From contig NZ_LR027856.1 in assembly GCF_900607235.1 (NCBI RefSeq), positions 174,093 to 238,092 of the forward strand: 64,000 nucleotides of DNA, in the 5' to 3' direction. The first letter of the stretch is position 1. Each line of letters starts with the position of its first letter. Both the position numbers and the translations under genes were made by a program. The notes under the pieces were generated by a model, which was given only the letters and a program-made list of their open reading frames with translations, was not told the DNA's origin and made no database searches. Of the stretch, positions 9,721-18,152 are shown in pieces. This DNA comes from Olivibacter jilunii (GTDB taxonomy: Bacteria > Bacteroidota > Bacteroidia > Sphingobacteriales > Sphingobacteriaceae).

Positions 9721-9850
9721 ATCCATCCAAATGAGTGCAACACAAAAGATACAAAGCACTTAGGCGGAAATTGCTCGATATTTTTAGTTTTACATTCAAT
9801 AACCTACAATGATTAGGTGTCGGATTAATACTAAAACAACAGCTAAAACA

Positions 9851-11098
9851 ATGTTTAAAAAAATTGTAAAAAAAACGAGTGTGCTTGCATTCGTAAGTGC
9901 TTGTCTTGCCTGCTCATCACCTGCAAAGAAAGAGCCGAAAACAGCCAAACTTACACTAGAACCGGGTTTTTCGGCTACTGTTATTGCAGACTCTTTAGGC
10001 GCGGCGCGTCACATTGCGGTCAGTCAGCAAGGCGATGTATACGTTAAATTGAATAATTTAAAAGATGGAAAGGGAATCTATTGTTTGTCAGACACGGATC
10101 GTGACGGGACGATCGACAAAACAGTCGCTTTTGGTGATTATACCGGCACAGGTATTTTAGTCGATCAAAAATATCTGTATGCATCATCTAACACAACTGT
10201 ATATCGATATAAGCTCGATCAAAATCAGCAGGTGACTGATGTGGACCACCCTGAGGTTATAGTTAAAGGGTTGGTTGCGCATGCCATTGATGGTGCAAAA
10301 CCGCTGGTGATTGATAAGGAACGGAATTTATATGTAGCAGTTGCCTCCTATTCAGATGCCTGTGCAGACGAAACAAAAGACGGGAAATCTTGTCCTTTAC
10401 TAGATTCCGTAGCAGGTATTTGGCGATTTGACGCCGATAAGTTAAATCAGGAGTACAGCGATGGTGAACAGTATGCAACGGGATTAAAGGGGGTGATGGG
10501 ATTTGCATGGAACGATGTATCCAATTCACTTTATGCCTTACAGCATGGCCGGGGCAATTTTCATGAAAAGTTTCCGCAATATTTTGATGCAACCTATTCG
10601 GCTACCTATCCCGCTGAAACGTTATATGAGCTAAAAAAAGGGGCTGATGCGGGCTGGCCCTATATTTACTACGATCATATTCGGCATAAAAAATTACTGG
10701 CTCCCGAATTTGGAGGGGATGGTAAAAAAGAAGGTGATAGTAAGTACTTGGAGCCCGCCCTGGCATTTCCAGCACACCTGGGGCCAAATGCGATGCTCTT
10801 CTATACAGGGACTATGTTTCCTGAGAAATATAGGAACGGCGCTTTTATTGCTTTTCATAATCAATCGCCGGAACTGCATAAGGGTTTCTGTGTCGCCTTC
10901 GTGCCTTTCAAGAATGGTAAGCCGACAGGGAATTGGGAGATTTTTGCGGACGATTTTGCAGGAATCGACTTGAAAAATCCGACGGGCCCCAGTCAACATA
11001 AACCGTGCGGATTGGCCCAGGGTCCGGATGGAGCTTTGTACGTAAGCGATGACCTGCAGGGAACCATCTATAAAATTACTTATAACGCTAAAGGATGA
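9851..11098 (+). CDS. Sorbosone/PQQ-dependent sugar dehydrogenase-like lipoprotein
   Basis: Predicted beta-propeller lipoprotein of 415 residues. The ATG at 9851 is preferred over the open frame starting at 9809 because it gives a lipoprotein signal (KKIVKKTSVLAFVSACLAC). The mature part starts with a 'LTLEPGFSATVIADSLGAARHIAVSQQGDVYV' type block and repeats blade-like units ('RDGTIDKTVAFGDY', 'GLKGVMGFAWN', 'GADAGWPYIYYDH', 'PCGLAQGPDGALYVSDDLQGTIYKI'), as in L-sorbosone/PQQ glucose dehydrogenase folds. The pair 'C..DETKDGKSC' may form a disulfide. It is 130 bp after the transporter and ends the co-directional cluster. Enzymatic use of PQQ is not shown by the sequence; it may act as a carbohydrate- or ligand-processing propeller. 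Confidence 0.8.
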   Translation: MFKKIVKKTSVLAFVSACLACSSPAKKEPKTAKLTLEPGFSATVIADSLGAARHIAVSQQGDVYVKLNNLKDGKGIYCLSDTDRDGTIDKTVAFGDYTGTGILVDQKYLYASSNTTVYRYKLDQNQQVTDVDHPEVIVKGLVAHAIDGAKPLVIDKERNLYVAVASYSDACADETKDGKSCPLLDSVAGIWRFDADKLNQEYSDGEQYATGLKGVMGFAWNDVSNSLYALQHGRGNFHEKFPQYFDATYSATYPAETLYELKKGADAGWPYIYYDHIRHKKLLAPEFGGDGKKEGDSKYLEPALAFPAHLGPNAMLFYTGTMFPEKYRNGAFIAFHNQSPELHKGFCVAFVPFKNGKPTGNWEIFADDFAGIDLKNPTGPSQHKPCGLAQGPDGALYVSDDLQGTIYKITYNAKG

Positions 11099-11179
11099 CA
11101 ACTACTTTTTCTGCTGAACGCTTTAGTTTCGATTTAACACACAAATGAAAGTGTTTATATTAAAGGAACGTTTTCTTTA

Positions 11180-11541
11180 GTCACTTTTTTCCGCAAAAAG
11201 TGACGCAAAAACTCATCGCTTGGAACTTTGCTACAACGGCAGTGCATCAACGTGCAAACCGCAAATTTCCTAGGCGATATTTTGGCAGAACGAGGGCTTT
11301 TACTTTTAACCAATGTATTACATCTTCAGCCCTAAATATAGCCTTGTGCGTGGGAAAAGCGGCCTTGGAGGATACCGCAGCAACGAGCAGCAAAGCATTT
11401 GCACTCCTGCTCATTGTGCAGTATCCAAGCGGATTGAGGAAGTGAAACGGCTCCAATACGTGCCGTTGATGCTTTGCCATCAGTTGCAAGGTAGCCTACA
11501 CAGCCTTGGGTTTTGTTCAACTTTTTGCCAAGAAAAAGTTG
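11180..11541. repeat. Non-coding element bounded by two similar hairpins
   Basis: The gap between 11098 and 11687 has no convincing gene. It is framed by a 10-bp perfect hairpin (GTCACTTTTT / AAAAAGTGAC, 11180-11204) and a 9-bp perfect hairpin (CAACTTTTT / AAAAAGTTG, 11518-11541); both share the ACTTTTT...AAAAAGT core and are followed by A-rich DNA. Between them lie about 310 bp of GC-richer sequence with conflicting short open frames on both strands, none with protein-like composition. The arrangement resembles dispersed intergenic elements of Bacteroidota genomes. Only one copy is in the window, so repetition cannot be shown here. Confidence 0.45.
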
Positions 11542-11686
11542 ATTAAAAAAATCGTTCTTTTTTTAAAGCGATTTCCTCATGTGGATACCTCATTTTTTCA
11601 CTGTTTGGTATACTGTTTACTATACAATATCGACACACCTACACTAGGATTCCTTTTATTTCGTATTAAGCTCCAAAGGGGGCGTA

Positions 11687-13387
11687 ATGCAGAAGAAGAA
11701 TAGAAGAAAGAGAATAATAACTATAGCCAAGGAAAGTGTTGATGCTTATCGTAACAGAAAGCAGTTAATTTTATCATTAGCCAGTCTACTTCTTATTGGA
11801 GGAGTGATTTATACGTACCTGATGGCGCGTGTAACGCTTGGCAATAAAACTGAAGTGAAACAAGTGATAACAAGTAAAAGTGCCTTGTTGCAATTAGAAG
11901 ATAGTTTATCGCTGACCAATAAACAACTTTTACAATTAAATACGCAGGTTGAAGAGCAACTACGTGCTGAACGAAGTGAATTACGGCCTATTAATGAAAA
12001 TGGGGCCAATAAAGTTTCAAAGACCAACAAGCAGCTTATCATTAGAAAAATAGAAGCGATCTTAAAATATTTGAAAACTCCACTTAACCAATTTAACCAA
12101 TTACCGGCGTATTTCATCAATAACGCTTCTTTAGAACAACAGATTAGATCGTATAATGAAGAGTTGGCTAAGCTACAGCAGGTGTATAAAGAAAAATCGA
12201 AATACGATACCTCTTATTTTATCCCAATTGAACGTTCGCGAGATGATCTTATTAACAAACTGGACACTGAAAAAAGGGAGCTCCTTAAGCCAAATAGAGT
12301 CCCACAGCGTAAAAGGTTCTATACGCGGCAACCTTCTGAAAAACTCATCGCCCTTTTCAATAGCCGGGATTCAATCACGGAGATTTATTCAGATCAGCTT
12401 GAGCGATATCAAAAAAAATTAAGTCAAACACAAGTAAGTGATTTAATGGATTCATTGGTAGCACCTCAGATTCAAACGGTGCAACCCGCCGAGATCTCTC
12501 GGTACATATTACTTCCCAACAGTGCATTGAAATGGTTATGGGTTGTTTTGTTGCTTGCTGTTTTTGTAGGGATCATACCCTTTTTTATTGGCTTTTTTAG
12601 AAGGTATAAATCCCCCATTGTAAAGCGGCTCGAAGACCTTGACATCTCGCTTCGAACAGAAAGCAGTAAGCTGGAGCTAAATAAAAATGTAAATCAAGAG
12701 CTTGTTGCCTTTAACTACGGAGAACTCATTCAAGAAGTTGAACGTTTAGCAAAAAAGCCAAGTCTTATTGTCTTTAACTCTGTTGAGGCAGAAAAAGAAC
12801 AATATATAATAAGTGTACAACTTGGAGCTTTATTGGCGAAGCTTGGAAATGAAGTGCTTCATATAAATCTCTCAAATCAATTTGATCGACAATATATGGA
12901 TAACGTATATACATACGATTTTATTGAGTTTATTGGCAACGCTGAGCGTATAAAGAATCAGCTTTGTCAAACGATGGAGAAGAAAACGGAAGGCCCGGTA
13001 CTGGTTAATATTGTTAAAACGTTTCGAACGGGCGACGTGAAAGGCGAATCCGGCTTGAATGACTACGGGAGCTTGCAGCATTTTTTTGCGAAGGCAGGGT
13101 TAAAAGAAATACTCTTAACGCTTAAGCAACACTTTAATTATGTTATCATTGGTACGCCTGATTTTTTAGCGCTTGACTCCTCTTTATTGGCTGTTCCTCA
13201 AAAAGAAATAAACGTTTATGTCTTCAAAGCAGGAATCACACAAAGAAAATCAGCAAACATGTTGTGTAAACTAAGTGAGTCCGAATCGACAGCAACGATT
13301 CATGTATTAGACTTTTCAGAAAAAACGATTCAACAAATCTCGCCAAATTTGCTGGCTAAAACGAAGCAAATAAAAACCTTAGCATAA
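11687..13387 (+). CDS. Wzc-like chain-length/BY-kinase-type membrane protein lacking a P-loop
   Basis: Protein of 566 residues with a transmembrane segment at about 28-48, a long charged coiled-coil region (about 60-270, presumably periplasmic), a second transmembrane segment at about 280-302 and a cytoplasmic C-terminal domain. This is the layout of polysaccharide co-polymerases fused to bacterial tyrosine kinases (Wzc/ExoP). The C-terminal domain reads like the kinase fold ('SLIVFNSVEAEKEQYIISVQL' then 'GNEVLHINLS' where Walker A and A' would be, and 'FNYVIIGTPDFLALDSSLL'), but the GxxGxGKT loop and the acidic Walker A' motif are absent, and there is no Tyr cluster at the C-terminus. Probably a pseudokinase or scaffold. 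A purine-rich AAAGGGGG lies 4 bp before the ATG, unusual for this phylum. No export genes are adjacent. Confidence 0.65.
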   Translation: MQKKNRRKRIITIAKESVDAYRNRKQLILSLASLLLIGGVIYTYLMARVTLGNKTEVKQVITSKSALLQLEDSLSLTNKQLLQLNTQVEEQLRAERSELRPINENGANKVSKTNKQLIIRKIEAILKYLKTPLNQFNQLPAYFINNASLEQQIRSYNEELAKLQQVYKEKSKYDTSYFIPIERSRDDLINKLDTEKRELLKPNRVPQRKRFYTRQPSEKLIALFNSRDSITEIYSDQLERYQKKLSQTQVSDLMDSLVAPQIQTVQPAEISRYILLPNSALKWLWVVLLLAVFVGIIPFFIGFFRRYKSPIVKRLEDLDISLRTESSKLELNKNVNQELVAFNYGELIQEVERLAKKPSLIVFNSVEAEKEQYIISVQLGALLAKLGNEVLHINLSNQFDRQYMDNVYTYDFIEFIGNAERIKNQLCQTMEKKTEGPVLVNIVKTFRTGDVKGESGLNDYGSLQHFFAKAGLKEILLTLKQHFNYVIIGTPDFLALDSSLLAVPQKEINVYVFKAGITQRKSANMLCKLSESESTATIHVLDFSEKTIQQISPNLLAKTKQIKTLA

Positions 13388-13482
13388 ATGAGTAGAATGT
13401 CTATACAACACCGTGCAAATATAAAAGCTAATACGGTGATTCGCGGATTGCGATCTTGTTGATTTAAGGTTCGGATGGATTG

Positions 13483-14883
13483 TTAATACGCTCGAATTTG
13501 CGGCAGGAAATATTCCGGTATGGGTGTGTTTTTCTTGTAAATTTCTTCGGGGGCGTCCAGAATCCAGTGTTGGTGGGAAAAATATCTCCAGGAAGTTGCC
13601 GCTAAATCAACGGTGGGATCAATAAATGGGTAATAGGGGCTACCATTTACGGAAACCATACTTTGCGCAAATACCGAAACTACTTGTCCTCTTTGCTTAT
13701 ATTCCTTTGCTAAGCGCTGGGCGAATTGCCAAATAGCATCCGGGGCTGTACTGACAAGGTGTAGTTGATGGGGCATTACGTATTCGTTTAACCGAATCTG
13801 TTCTTTCTTACCGGTTTCTTTATTAACAACGTAAAATGTGATCTGCCCGGATTTTCGTCTGAGCATCATACGCCATGCCAGGCGATGGCCTTCTTCCGTC
13901 CAGAGTACGTCACCTGCTATTAGGTGATGGCGCAACGGTAAATAGAGTTGCCAGAGTACATAAGAAGCCAATAGAAGCAATAAATATTTGCTCAAAGGGC
14001 GGGGAGGAGATGAAACGACACGATATGGATTATTCGTCAAATATTGTCCAAATCGCTTTCGAATTAATTCAGGTGGAAAACAAAATATAGCTAATGCTAA
14101 AGCAAAATAAGGGAAGATACCGATGTGTAAAGTGATTGAATTGAAAATATGAAATAGCAGTGCGGCGATAAATGCAATAGTACGTGTAGGTTTCCATAAT
14201 AGAAGGGGTATTACCAGTAGATCAAAGCCAATGCCAAGCCAGGATAATAGTCGTGCAAAATTTTCAGAAGAAAGTAGGTCGGCGAAATGACTCCAGGAAA
14301 AATGTGTACGGTACCAAGTTGACGAATCGGAAAGTCGTAAATGCAAATATTGTCCATTGTACCAACCGGGATATAACTTTGCAATACCGGCAAAAGTGTA
14401 TACAATCAATAATTGAGTAACAAATAAATAGCGTTGCCAATTAAACATGCTTTGCTGACCTTTTGTACGTCCTCGTCTAACATCCAGTGAAAGTGCGCGA
14501 TTCGCCGGCATAAAAACCATAAACCATGCAATGAGCATCACTAAATAGTAATGATTGTTGTAGTTTGATTTTTGCATGAAATAAACCAACGACCAACCCA
14601 AACTAAACAGGAGAATGCTGACCCGATAACGGTAACCGATTGCGATACAGAGCCCAGATAATCCGAGTACCACAAATAAAAGGTACATGATATCTCCTAA
14701 TAAAAATTGGGTCCATTCGAAACCAAAAAAGGGGAATGTAAAATTAGGGTCGACGAAGGTTTCCTTTACCCAGCCCGTTACAATAGCCCCCCAACATTCC
14801 AGCAAAGCCAAGAGCCCAAAAAATATCCTAAAAAGAATGAGTTGGATATGGTCGATCTTTTTAAAAAGCCAAGGCATCTGCAT
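13483..14883 (-). CDS. HTTM / vitamin K-dependent gamma-carboxylase-like membrane protein
   Basis: Integral membrane protein of about 466 residues. The ATG at 14883 is chosen because the longer frame begins with TTG inside the promoter, and the predicted transcription start is near 14892. The N-terminal two thirds hold the HTTM-type helices ('ILFRIFFGLLALLECW' at the N-terminus, 'LVMLIAWFMVFMPANRALSLD', 'FAGIAKLYPGWYNGQ', 'HIFNSITLHIGIFPYFALAL'), matching the bacterial VKGC-like domain. The last about 130 residues are soluble. Family members resemble the membrane part of gamma-glutamyl carboxylase, but most bacterial ones have unknown substrates. It is convergent with the upstream Wzc-like gene and divergent from the DUF2264 gene. 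Confidence 0.85.
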   Translation of the reverse strand: MQMPWLFKKIDHIQLILFRIFFGLLALLECWGAIVTGWVKETFVDPNFTFPFFGFEWTQFLLGDIMYLLFVVLGLSGLCIAIGYRYRVSILLFSLGWSLVYFMQKSNYNNHYYLVMLIAWFMVFMPANRALSLDVRRGRTKGQQSMFNWQRYLFVTQLLIVYTFAGIAKLYPGWYNGQYLHLRLSDSSTWYRTHFSWSHFADLLSSENFARLLSWLGIGFDLLVIPLLLWKPTRTIAFIAALLFHIFNSITLHIGIFPYFALALAIFCFPPELIRKRFGQYLTNNPYRVVSSPPRPLSKYLLLLLASYVLWQLYLPLRHHLIAGDVLWTEEGHRLAWRMMLRRKSGQITFYVVNKETGKKEQIRLNEYVMPHQLHLVSTAPDAIWQFAQRLAKEYKQRGQVVSVFAQSMVSVNGSPYYPFIDPTVDLAATSWRYFSHQHWILDAPEEIYKKNTPIPEYFLPQIRAY

Positions 14884-14898
14884 GGTATCTTCTGTAAC

Positions 14899-14930
14899 CA
14901 AACTTACATAACAGATATTAAGTTTGCAAA
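14899..14930 (-). promoter_or_regulatory. Promoter of the HTTM gene
   Basis: On the minus strand TTTG (14930-14927), a 20-nt spacer and TAAGTTTG (14906-14899) match the Bacteroidota consensus exactly. The predicted start near 14892 gives about a 9-nt leader to the ATG at 14883 and rules out the TTG at 14901 as a start codon. Confidence 0.65.
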
Positions 14931-15085
14931 ATTTGCGGCATAGGTTTTCAGGTCATTGCTTTAAAAAAACACAACCATACTGATTGACACTGTATATTGC
15001 TTAAAAACAGCCATAAGGTTGCTGTTGAGTTAGAATATGTTCATTAAATACCTATTTTTGGAGGATAACCGTATACGGACTTAAC

Positions 15086-16348
15086 ATGAAAAGAAGAAGC
15101 CTTTTAAAAGGATTGTCCCTGGCCGGACTGGTTGGTATATATAAACCTTCAACCTTACTTGCTCGTACTGAAATAAATAACGATACAGCGTCGATCAATG
15201 GCTCACGCGATCGGGCTTATTGGGTCTCGTTAATGGATAAGATAGCGAGTCCGGTACTTGACAATATGAGTAAAGGCCTGTTACGAAAAAATATGGATAT
15301 GCGGGTCAGTCCGATATGGGATAACCGCGATATAGGAGTCGGATATTTAGAAGCTTTAGGTCGTTTAGCTGTTGGTATGGGGCCCTGGCTTGCTTTAGAG
15401 GAGGTGAATGCCAATGAAAAAGTAATCCAATCACGATTAAAGAAGCAATTGCAGGATAGTATTGCAAAGGGAGTTGATCCGAAAAGCGCAGATTACCTAA
15501 GTTGGGACAAAGGATCTCAACCCCTAGTGGATGCTGCTTTTTTAGCACAGGCTTTCGTGAAGGCCCCGAAGGTATTGTGGGAACCGCTAAGCGACGGTAC
15601 TAAGCAACAATTAATCCACGAATTTAAGCAGCTTCGACGCATAAAGCCTTACGAAAGTAATTGGTTGCTCTTTGCCGCTATGATAGAAAGCTTTCTTTTG
15701 GAAATAGGTGAAAATGTGGAGGAAAAAAGAATTGATTATGCTATTGAGAAGATCGTGACTTGGTACAAGGGAGATGGATGGTATAGTGATGGAGCGGTTT
15801 TTAGTTTCGATTATTATAATAGTTATGTTATTCAACCCATGCTGGTGGATATTTTACGAGTAAATGTGAAACAGGGGCGCCGTACGCGGGACGAATTTGA
15901 TCGGGCGTATAAACGCATGCAACGATATGCCGAATTTTTGGAGCGCATGATTTCACCGGAAGGAACGTATCCAATCTTCGGAAGATCGGCAACCTATCGT
16001 ACGGCCATTTTTCAGCCTTTGGTGCAACTGGCCTTAGAAGATGCCCTGCCTGATTGGATTACACCTGCACAAGTGAGGAGTGCAATAACAGCTGTGAAGA
16101 AGCGGGTGTTTATTCCGGAGAGCTTTACAAAGGATGGTTGGCTAACTTTAGGAATTATCGGGGATAGGCAAAGTGGTTTGGCAGACAGTTATAGTAATAC
16201 AGGAAGTATGTATTTAACATCATTATCTTTCTTGCCCTTAGGCTTACCCGAGACGCATCCTTTTTGGTCGGCTCCTTTTCAAGAATGGACCATGTTAAAA
16301 GCATGGAAAGGAGAGCCTTTTAGAAAGGATTACCACGTAGATTTTTAA
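15086..16348 (+). CDS. DUF2264 domain-containing exported protein
   Basis: Protein of 420 residues with a Tat-like signal (KRRSLLKGLSLAGLVG) and then a single DUF2264 domain covering almost the whole mature chain. Landmarks are 'SPIWDNRDIGVGYLEALGRLAVGMGPWL', 'NWLLFAAMIESFLLEIG', 'WYKGDGWYSDG..FSFDYYNSYVIQPML' and 'RMQRYAEFLERMISPEGTYPIFGRSATYR'. These suggest an alpha/alpha-barrel fold like those of polysaccharide-acting enzymes; members occur in carbohydrate-degradation loci, but the function is unproven. A -7-like element TATTTTTG lies at 15053-15060, 26 bp before the start. No partner gene is adjacent, so a substrate cannot be proposed. Confidence 0.88.
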   Translation: MKRRSLLKGLSLAGLVGIYKPSTLLARTEINNDTASINGSRDRAYWVSLMDKIASPVLDNMSKGLLRKNMDMRVSPIWDNRDIGVGYLEALGRLAVGMGPWLALEEVNANEKVIQSRLKKQLQDSIAKGVDPKSADYLSWDKGSQPLVDAAFLAQAFVKAPKVLWEPLSDGTKQQLIHEFKQLRRIKPYESNWLLFAAMIESFLLEIGENVEEKRIDYAIEKIVTWYKGDGWYSDGAVFSFDYYNSYVIQPMLVDILRVNVKQGRRTRDEFDRAYKRMQRYAEFLERMISPEGTYPIFGRSATYRTAIFQPLVQLALEDALPDWITPAQVRSAITAVKKRVFIPESFTKDGWLTLGIIGDRQSGLADSYSNTGSMYLTSLSFLPLGLPETHPFWSAPFQEWTMLKAWKGEPFRKDYHVDF

Positions 16349-16413
16349 GACTAAAATAGGTTGTTAAAATGTTTTAGCAGAATGTTAAAATATGTTAAAA
16401 CCCCAAAAAAAGT

Positions 16414-16444
16414 TTTGCGATGTACCTGCTCCTTATTATCTTTG
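16414..16444 (+). promoter_or_regulatory. Promoter of a candidate small RNA
   Basis: TTTG (16414-16417), a 19-nt spacer and TATCTTTG (16437-16444) match the Bacteroidota promoter consensus. No open frame follows on the plus strand; the next plus-strand signal is a terminator 37 bp downstream. Confidence 0.6.
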
Positions 16445-16449
16445 TGTCA

Positions 16450-16516
16450 TCATAATTTAGGTTTATAATTGGTTAGTAAAGGTCTTCAATCTCCCCGGTT
16501 GGAGACCTTTCGTTTT
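16450..16516 (+). ncRNA. Candidate small RNA of about 65 nt
   Basis: A consensus promoter at 16414-16444 predicts a transcript starting near 16450-16452. It ends at a strong terminator: a 9-bp stem (GGTCTTCAA 16481-16489, TTGGAGACC 16499-16507, one G-T pair) with a 9-nt loop, then TTTCGTTTT. The 67-nt unit has no start codon with a useful frame and lies between the DUF2264 stop and the convergent NAD(P)-binding gene. It could instead be a short leaderless transcript or a distal DUF2264 terminator with a chance promoter. No RNA family was recognised. Confidence 0.45.
16481..16516 (+). terminator. Terminator of the candidate small RNA
   Basis: Nine-base-pair stem with a pyrimidine-rich loop and a downstream T-rich tract (TTTCGTTTT). 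It may also serve as the distal terminator of the DUF2264 gene, which ends 130 bp upstream. Confidence 0.75.
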
Positions 16517-16561
16517 AGCTAATTGTTAAGTTATACTATCCTTTTGAACAAACCCTCATGT

Positions 16562-17215
16562 TTAGTAAGCAACCGTGAAGCGTTGTTTAATATGTTGCGG
16601 ATTTAAAGCTTCGTCAACAATGGCTACGGCCAGATCGTCTACCGTTATCCAACTTCTTCCAGCTTCATCAGCAACAGGATAATCAGTACCGGTTCGATAA
16701 GTACCTTTTCGTTCTCTCGGTAGGCCATGGTGCATTTCAGGTGCAGGGCTTATAAATGTCCAGTCGATATCTTGTTCTTGTTTTAGGATGTTTAAGTAAT
16801 CACGGGCGGCCTGAGCGCCGGGTTTCCACTCAGCCGGAAATTCGGGTGTATCAACGATCTGTAAACCCTCAGCAGCATATAGGCTGCCTGCACCTCCAAT
16901 TACCAGTAATCTCTTTACGCCAGCTTTTTTTACGCCTTCTTGAATAGCTTTTGAGCCGGTTAAGAAATCATTGTACAAGTTTGGATTTGTCCAGCCGGCA
17001 TTATAAGAACTGATCACAAGGTCGAAACCTTGGATGGCTTTTACAAAATTTTCTGTATCAAGTACATCAACCTGGGTGATGTGCAGCTTTTCATCCTGTG
17101 TATTTAATTTAGAAGGATCTCTCAGCAAGACGGTTACCTCTTGCCCTCTATTTAATAACTCGTTTAAAATAGTTTCGCCAACAAATCCCGTGGCGCCAAT
17201 TAATGCAATTTTCAT
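16562..17215 (-). CDS. NAD(P)H-binding atypical SDR family protein
   Basis: Cytosolic Rossmann-fold protein of 217 residues. The N-terminus 'MKIALIGATGFVGETILNELLNRGQEVTVLLRDPSKL' shows the GATGxxG nucleotide loop of NmrA-like and atypical short-chain dehydrogenases; 'DLVISSYNAGW' and 'RLLVIGGAGSLY' follow the second and fourth strands. There is no YxxxK catalytic pair in the classical place, so it may be a redox sensor or a reductase of the YwnB/BVR-B type. It lies 65 bp downstream of another NADP-binding protein on the same strand and probably shares its operon, with a Crp/Fnr gene upstream. Confidence 0.88.
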   Translation of the reverse strand: MKIALIGATGFVGETILNELLNRGQEVTVLLRDPSKLNTQDEKLHITQVDVLDTENFVKAIQGFDLVISSYNAGWTNPNLYNDFLTGSKAIQEGVKKAGVKRLLVIGGAGSLYAAEGLQIVDTPEFPAEWKPGAQAARDYLNILKQEQDIDWTFISPAPEMHHGLPRERKGTYRTGTDYPVADEAGRSWITVDDLAVAIVDEALNPQHIKQRFTVAY

Positions 17216-17280
17216 TTTATTCGTTTTAAGTTTACGTTATAAGCTTTAACAGCTTGTTTTATATAGATTTTGATGCTTAA

Positions 17281-17943
17281 TTAATTATGCAAAATTTTCC
17301 AACCGGCGTGCCAATTATAATGGTTTTTTATTCCCAGTTGCATTAACAGAATCTGCATATTTTCCAATGTTCTACTTTTGCTCAAATTTCCGGCAATCAC
17401 CGGCCTAAAACCAACTTCTTTCACCAGTGCTTCCGTCTGGCTTAAAGCGGCCTCATCGTCACCCGCTAAAAAGCAATCAGCCACGTGATTTGAAAATACA
17501 GGCTGACCAAAATTGGCTGCAAAGGTGGTATTAAATGCCTTCACGACTTTCGAATAGGGTAAAAGAGCTTGCAGTTCTTCCGCTGCACTGGTATGCTCGG
17601 GCAAAAGTGATCCCTGAAAATCAGGTGTTATCGGATTTGAGATGCTGATAACGATCTTTCCCGTAGTCACCGGTGCGATTTTGGCCGCCAAATCCTTCTC
17701 TGCGCTATAAGGAACCGCCAAAACAATGATATCAGCTTCCCAACTGGCATCGACGGGGCATAAAATCCAGTCGCTATCCACTTCTTGATTTATCTTTTTC
17801 AATTGATGATATAAATCTTGAAGCTTGGCCTGGTTTGTTCCCATTAGTAATAAACGATAAGAACTCCCTGCCAAGCTCTTCGCTAAGGCAGAGCCCATTT
17901 GTCCGGTGGCTCCAACAATAGCAATCGTTTGTTTTGTATTCAT
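17281..17943 (-). CDS. NADPH-dependent F420 reductase-like (NPD) family protein
   Basis: Rossmann-fold protein of 220 residues: 'QTIAIVGATGQMGSALAKSLAGSSYRLLLMGTN' is the dinucleotide loop, 'EADIIVLAVPYSAEKDLAAKI' and 'GKIVISISNPI' are the next strands, and 'KVVKAFNTTFAANFGQP' is the segment conserved in F420-dependent NADP reductase-like proteins. In organisms without F420 these act as ferric or other NADPH reductases or have unknown roles; there is no sign of F420 synthesis in the window. A TACCTTTG element at 17964-17971 on the minus strand, about 21 bp before the ATG, is a likely -7 box. Confidence 0.85.
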   Translation of the reverse strand: MNTKQTIAIVGATGQMGSALAKSLAGSSYRLLLMGTNQAKLQDLYHQLKKINQEVDSDWILCPVDASWEADIIVLAVPYSAEKDLAAKIAPVTTGKIVISISNPITPDFQGSLLPEHTSAAEELQALLPYSKVVKAFNTTFAANFGQPVFSNHVADCFLAGDDEAALSQTEALVKEVGFRPVIAGNLSKSRTLENMQILLMQLGIKNHYNWHAGWKILHN

Positions 17944-18152
17944 ATTTCCTTCGTTTTGTACTACAAAGGTAGAGACAAATGGAGCCCTATTCTGTTGATA
18001 TGAAATAAGAAATAGGATTGATATAGATCAAGAGGGGGGAGGTAGTTGTACGTTCTATGTGATAAGTTATACGTTTTAAGTAGAAGCCTCCCCTCATGAG
18101 TCTTACGTCCTGATACTTATATCCCGTTTCTACGTATTACCTACTTTGACAA

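Noticed and set aside
11200..11546. Several short frames on both strands in the hairpin-bounded element
   Set aside because: They overlap each other in conflicting frames, have no promoter or conserved motif and fit a structured non-coding element better.
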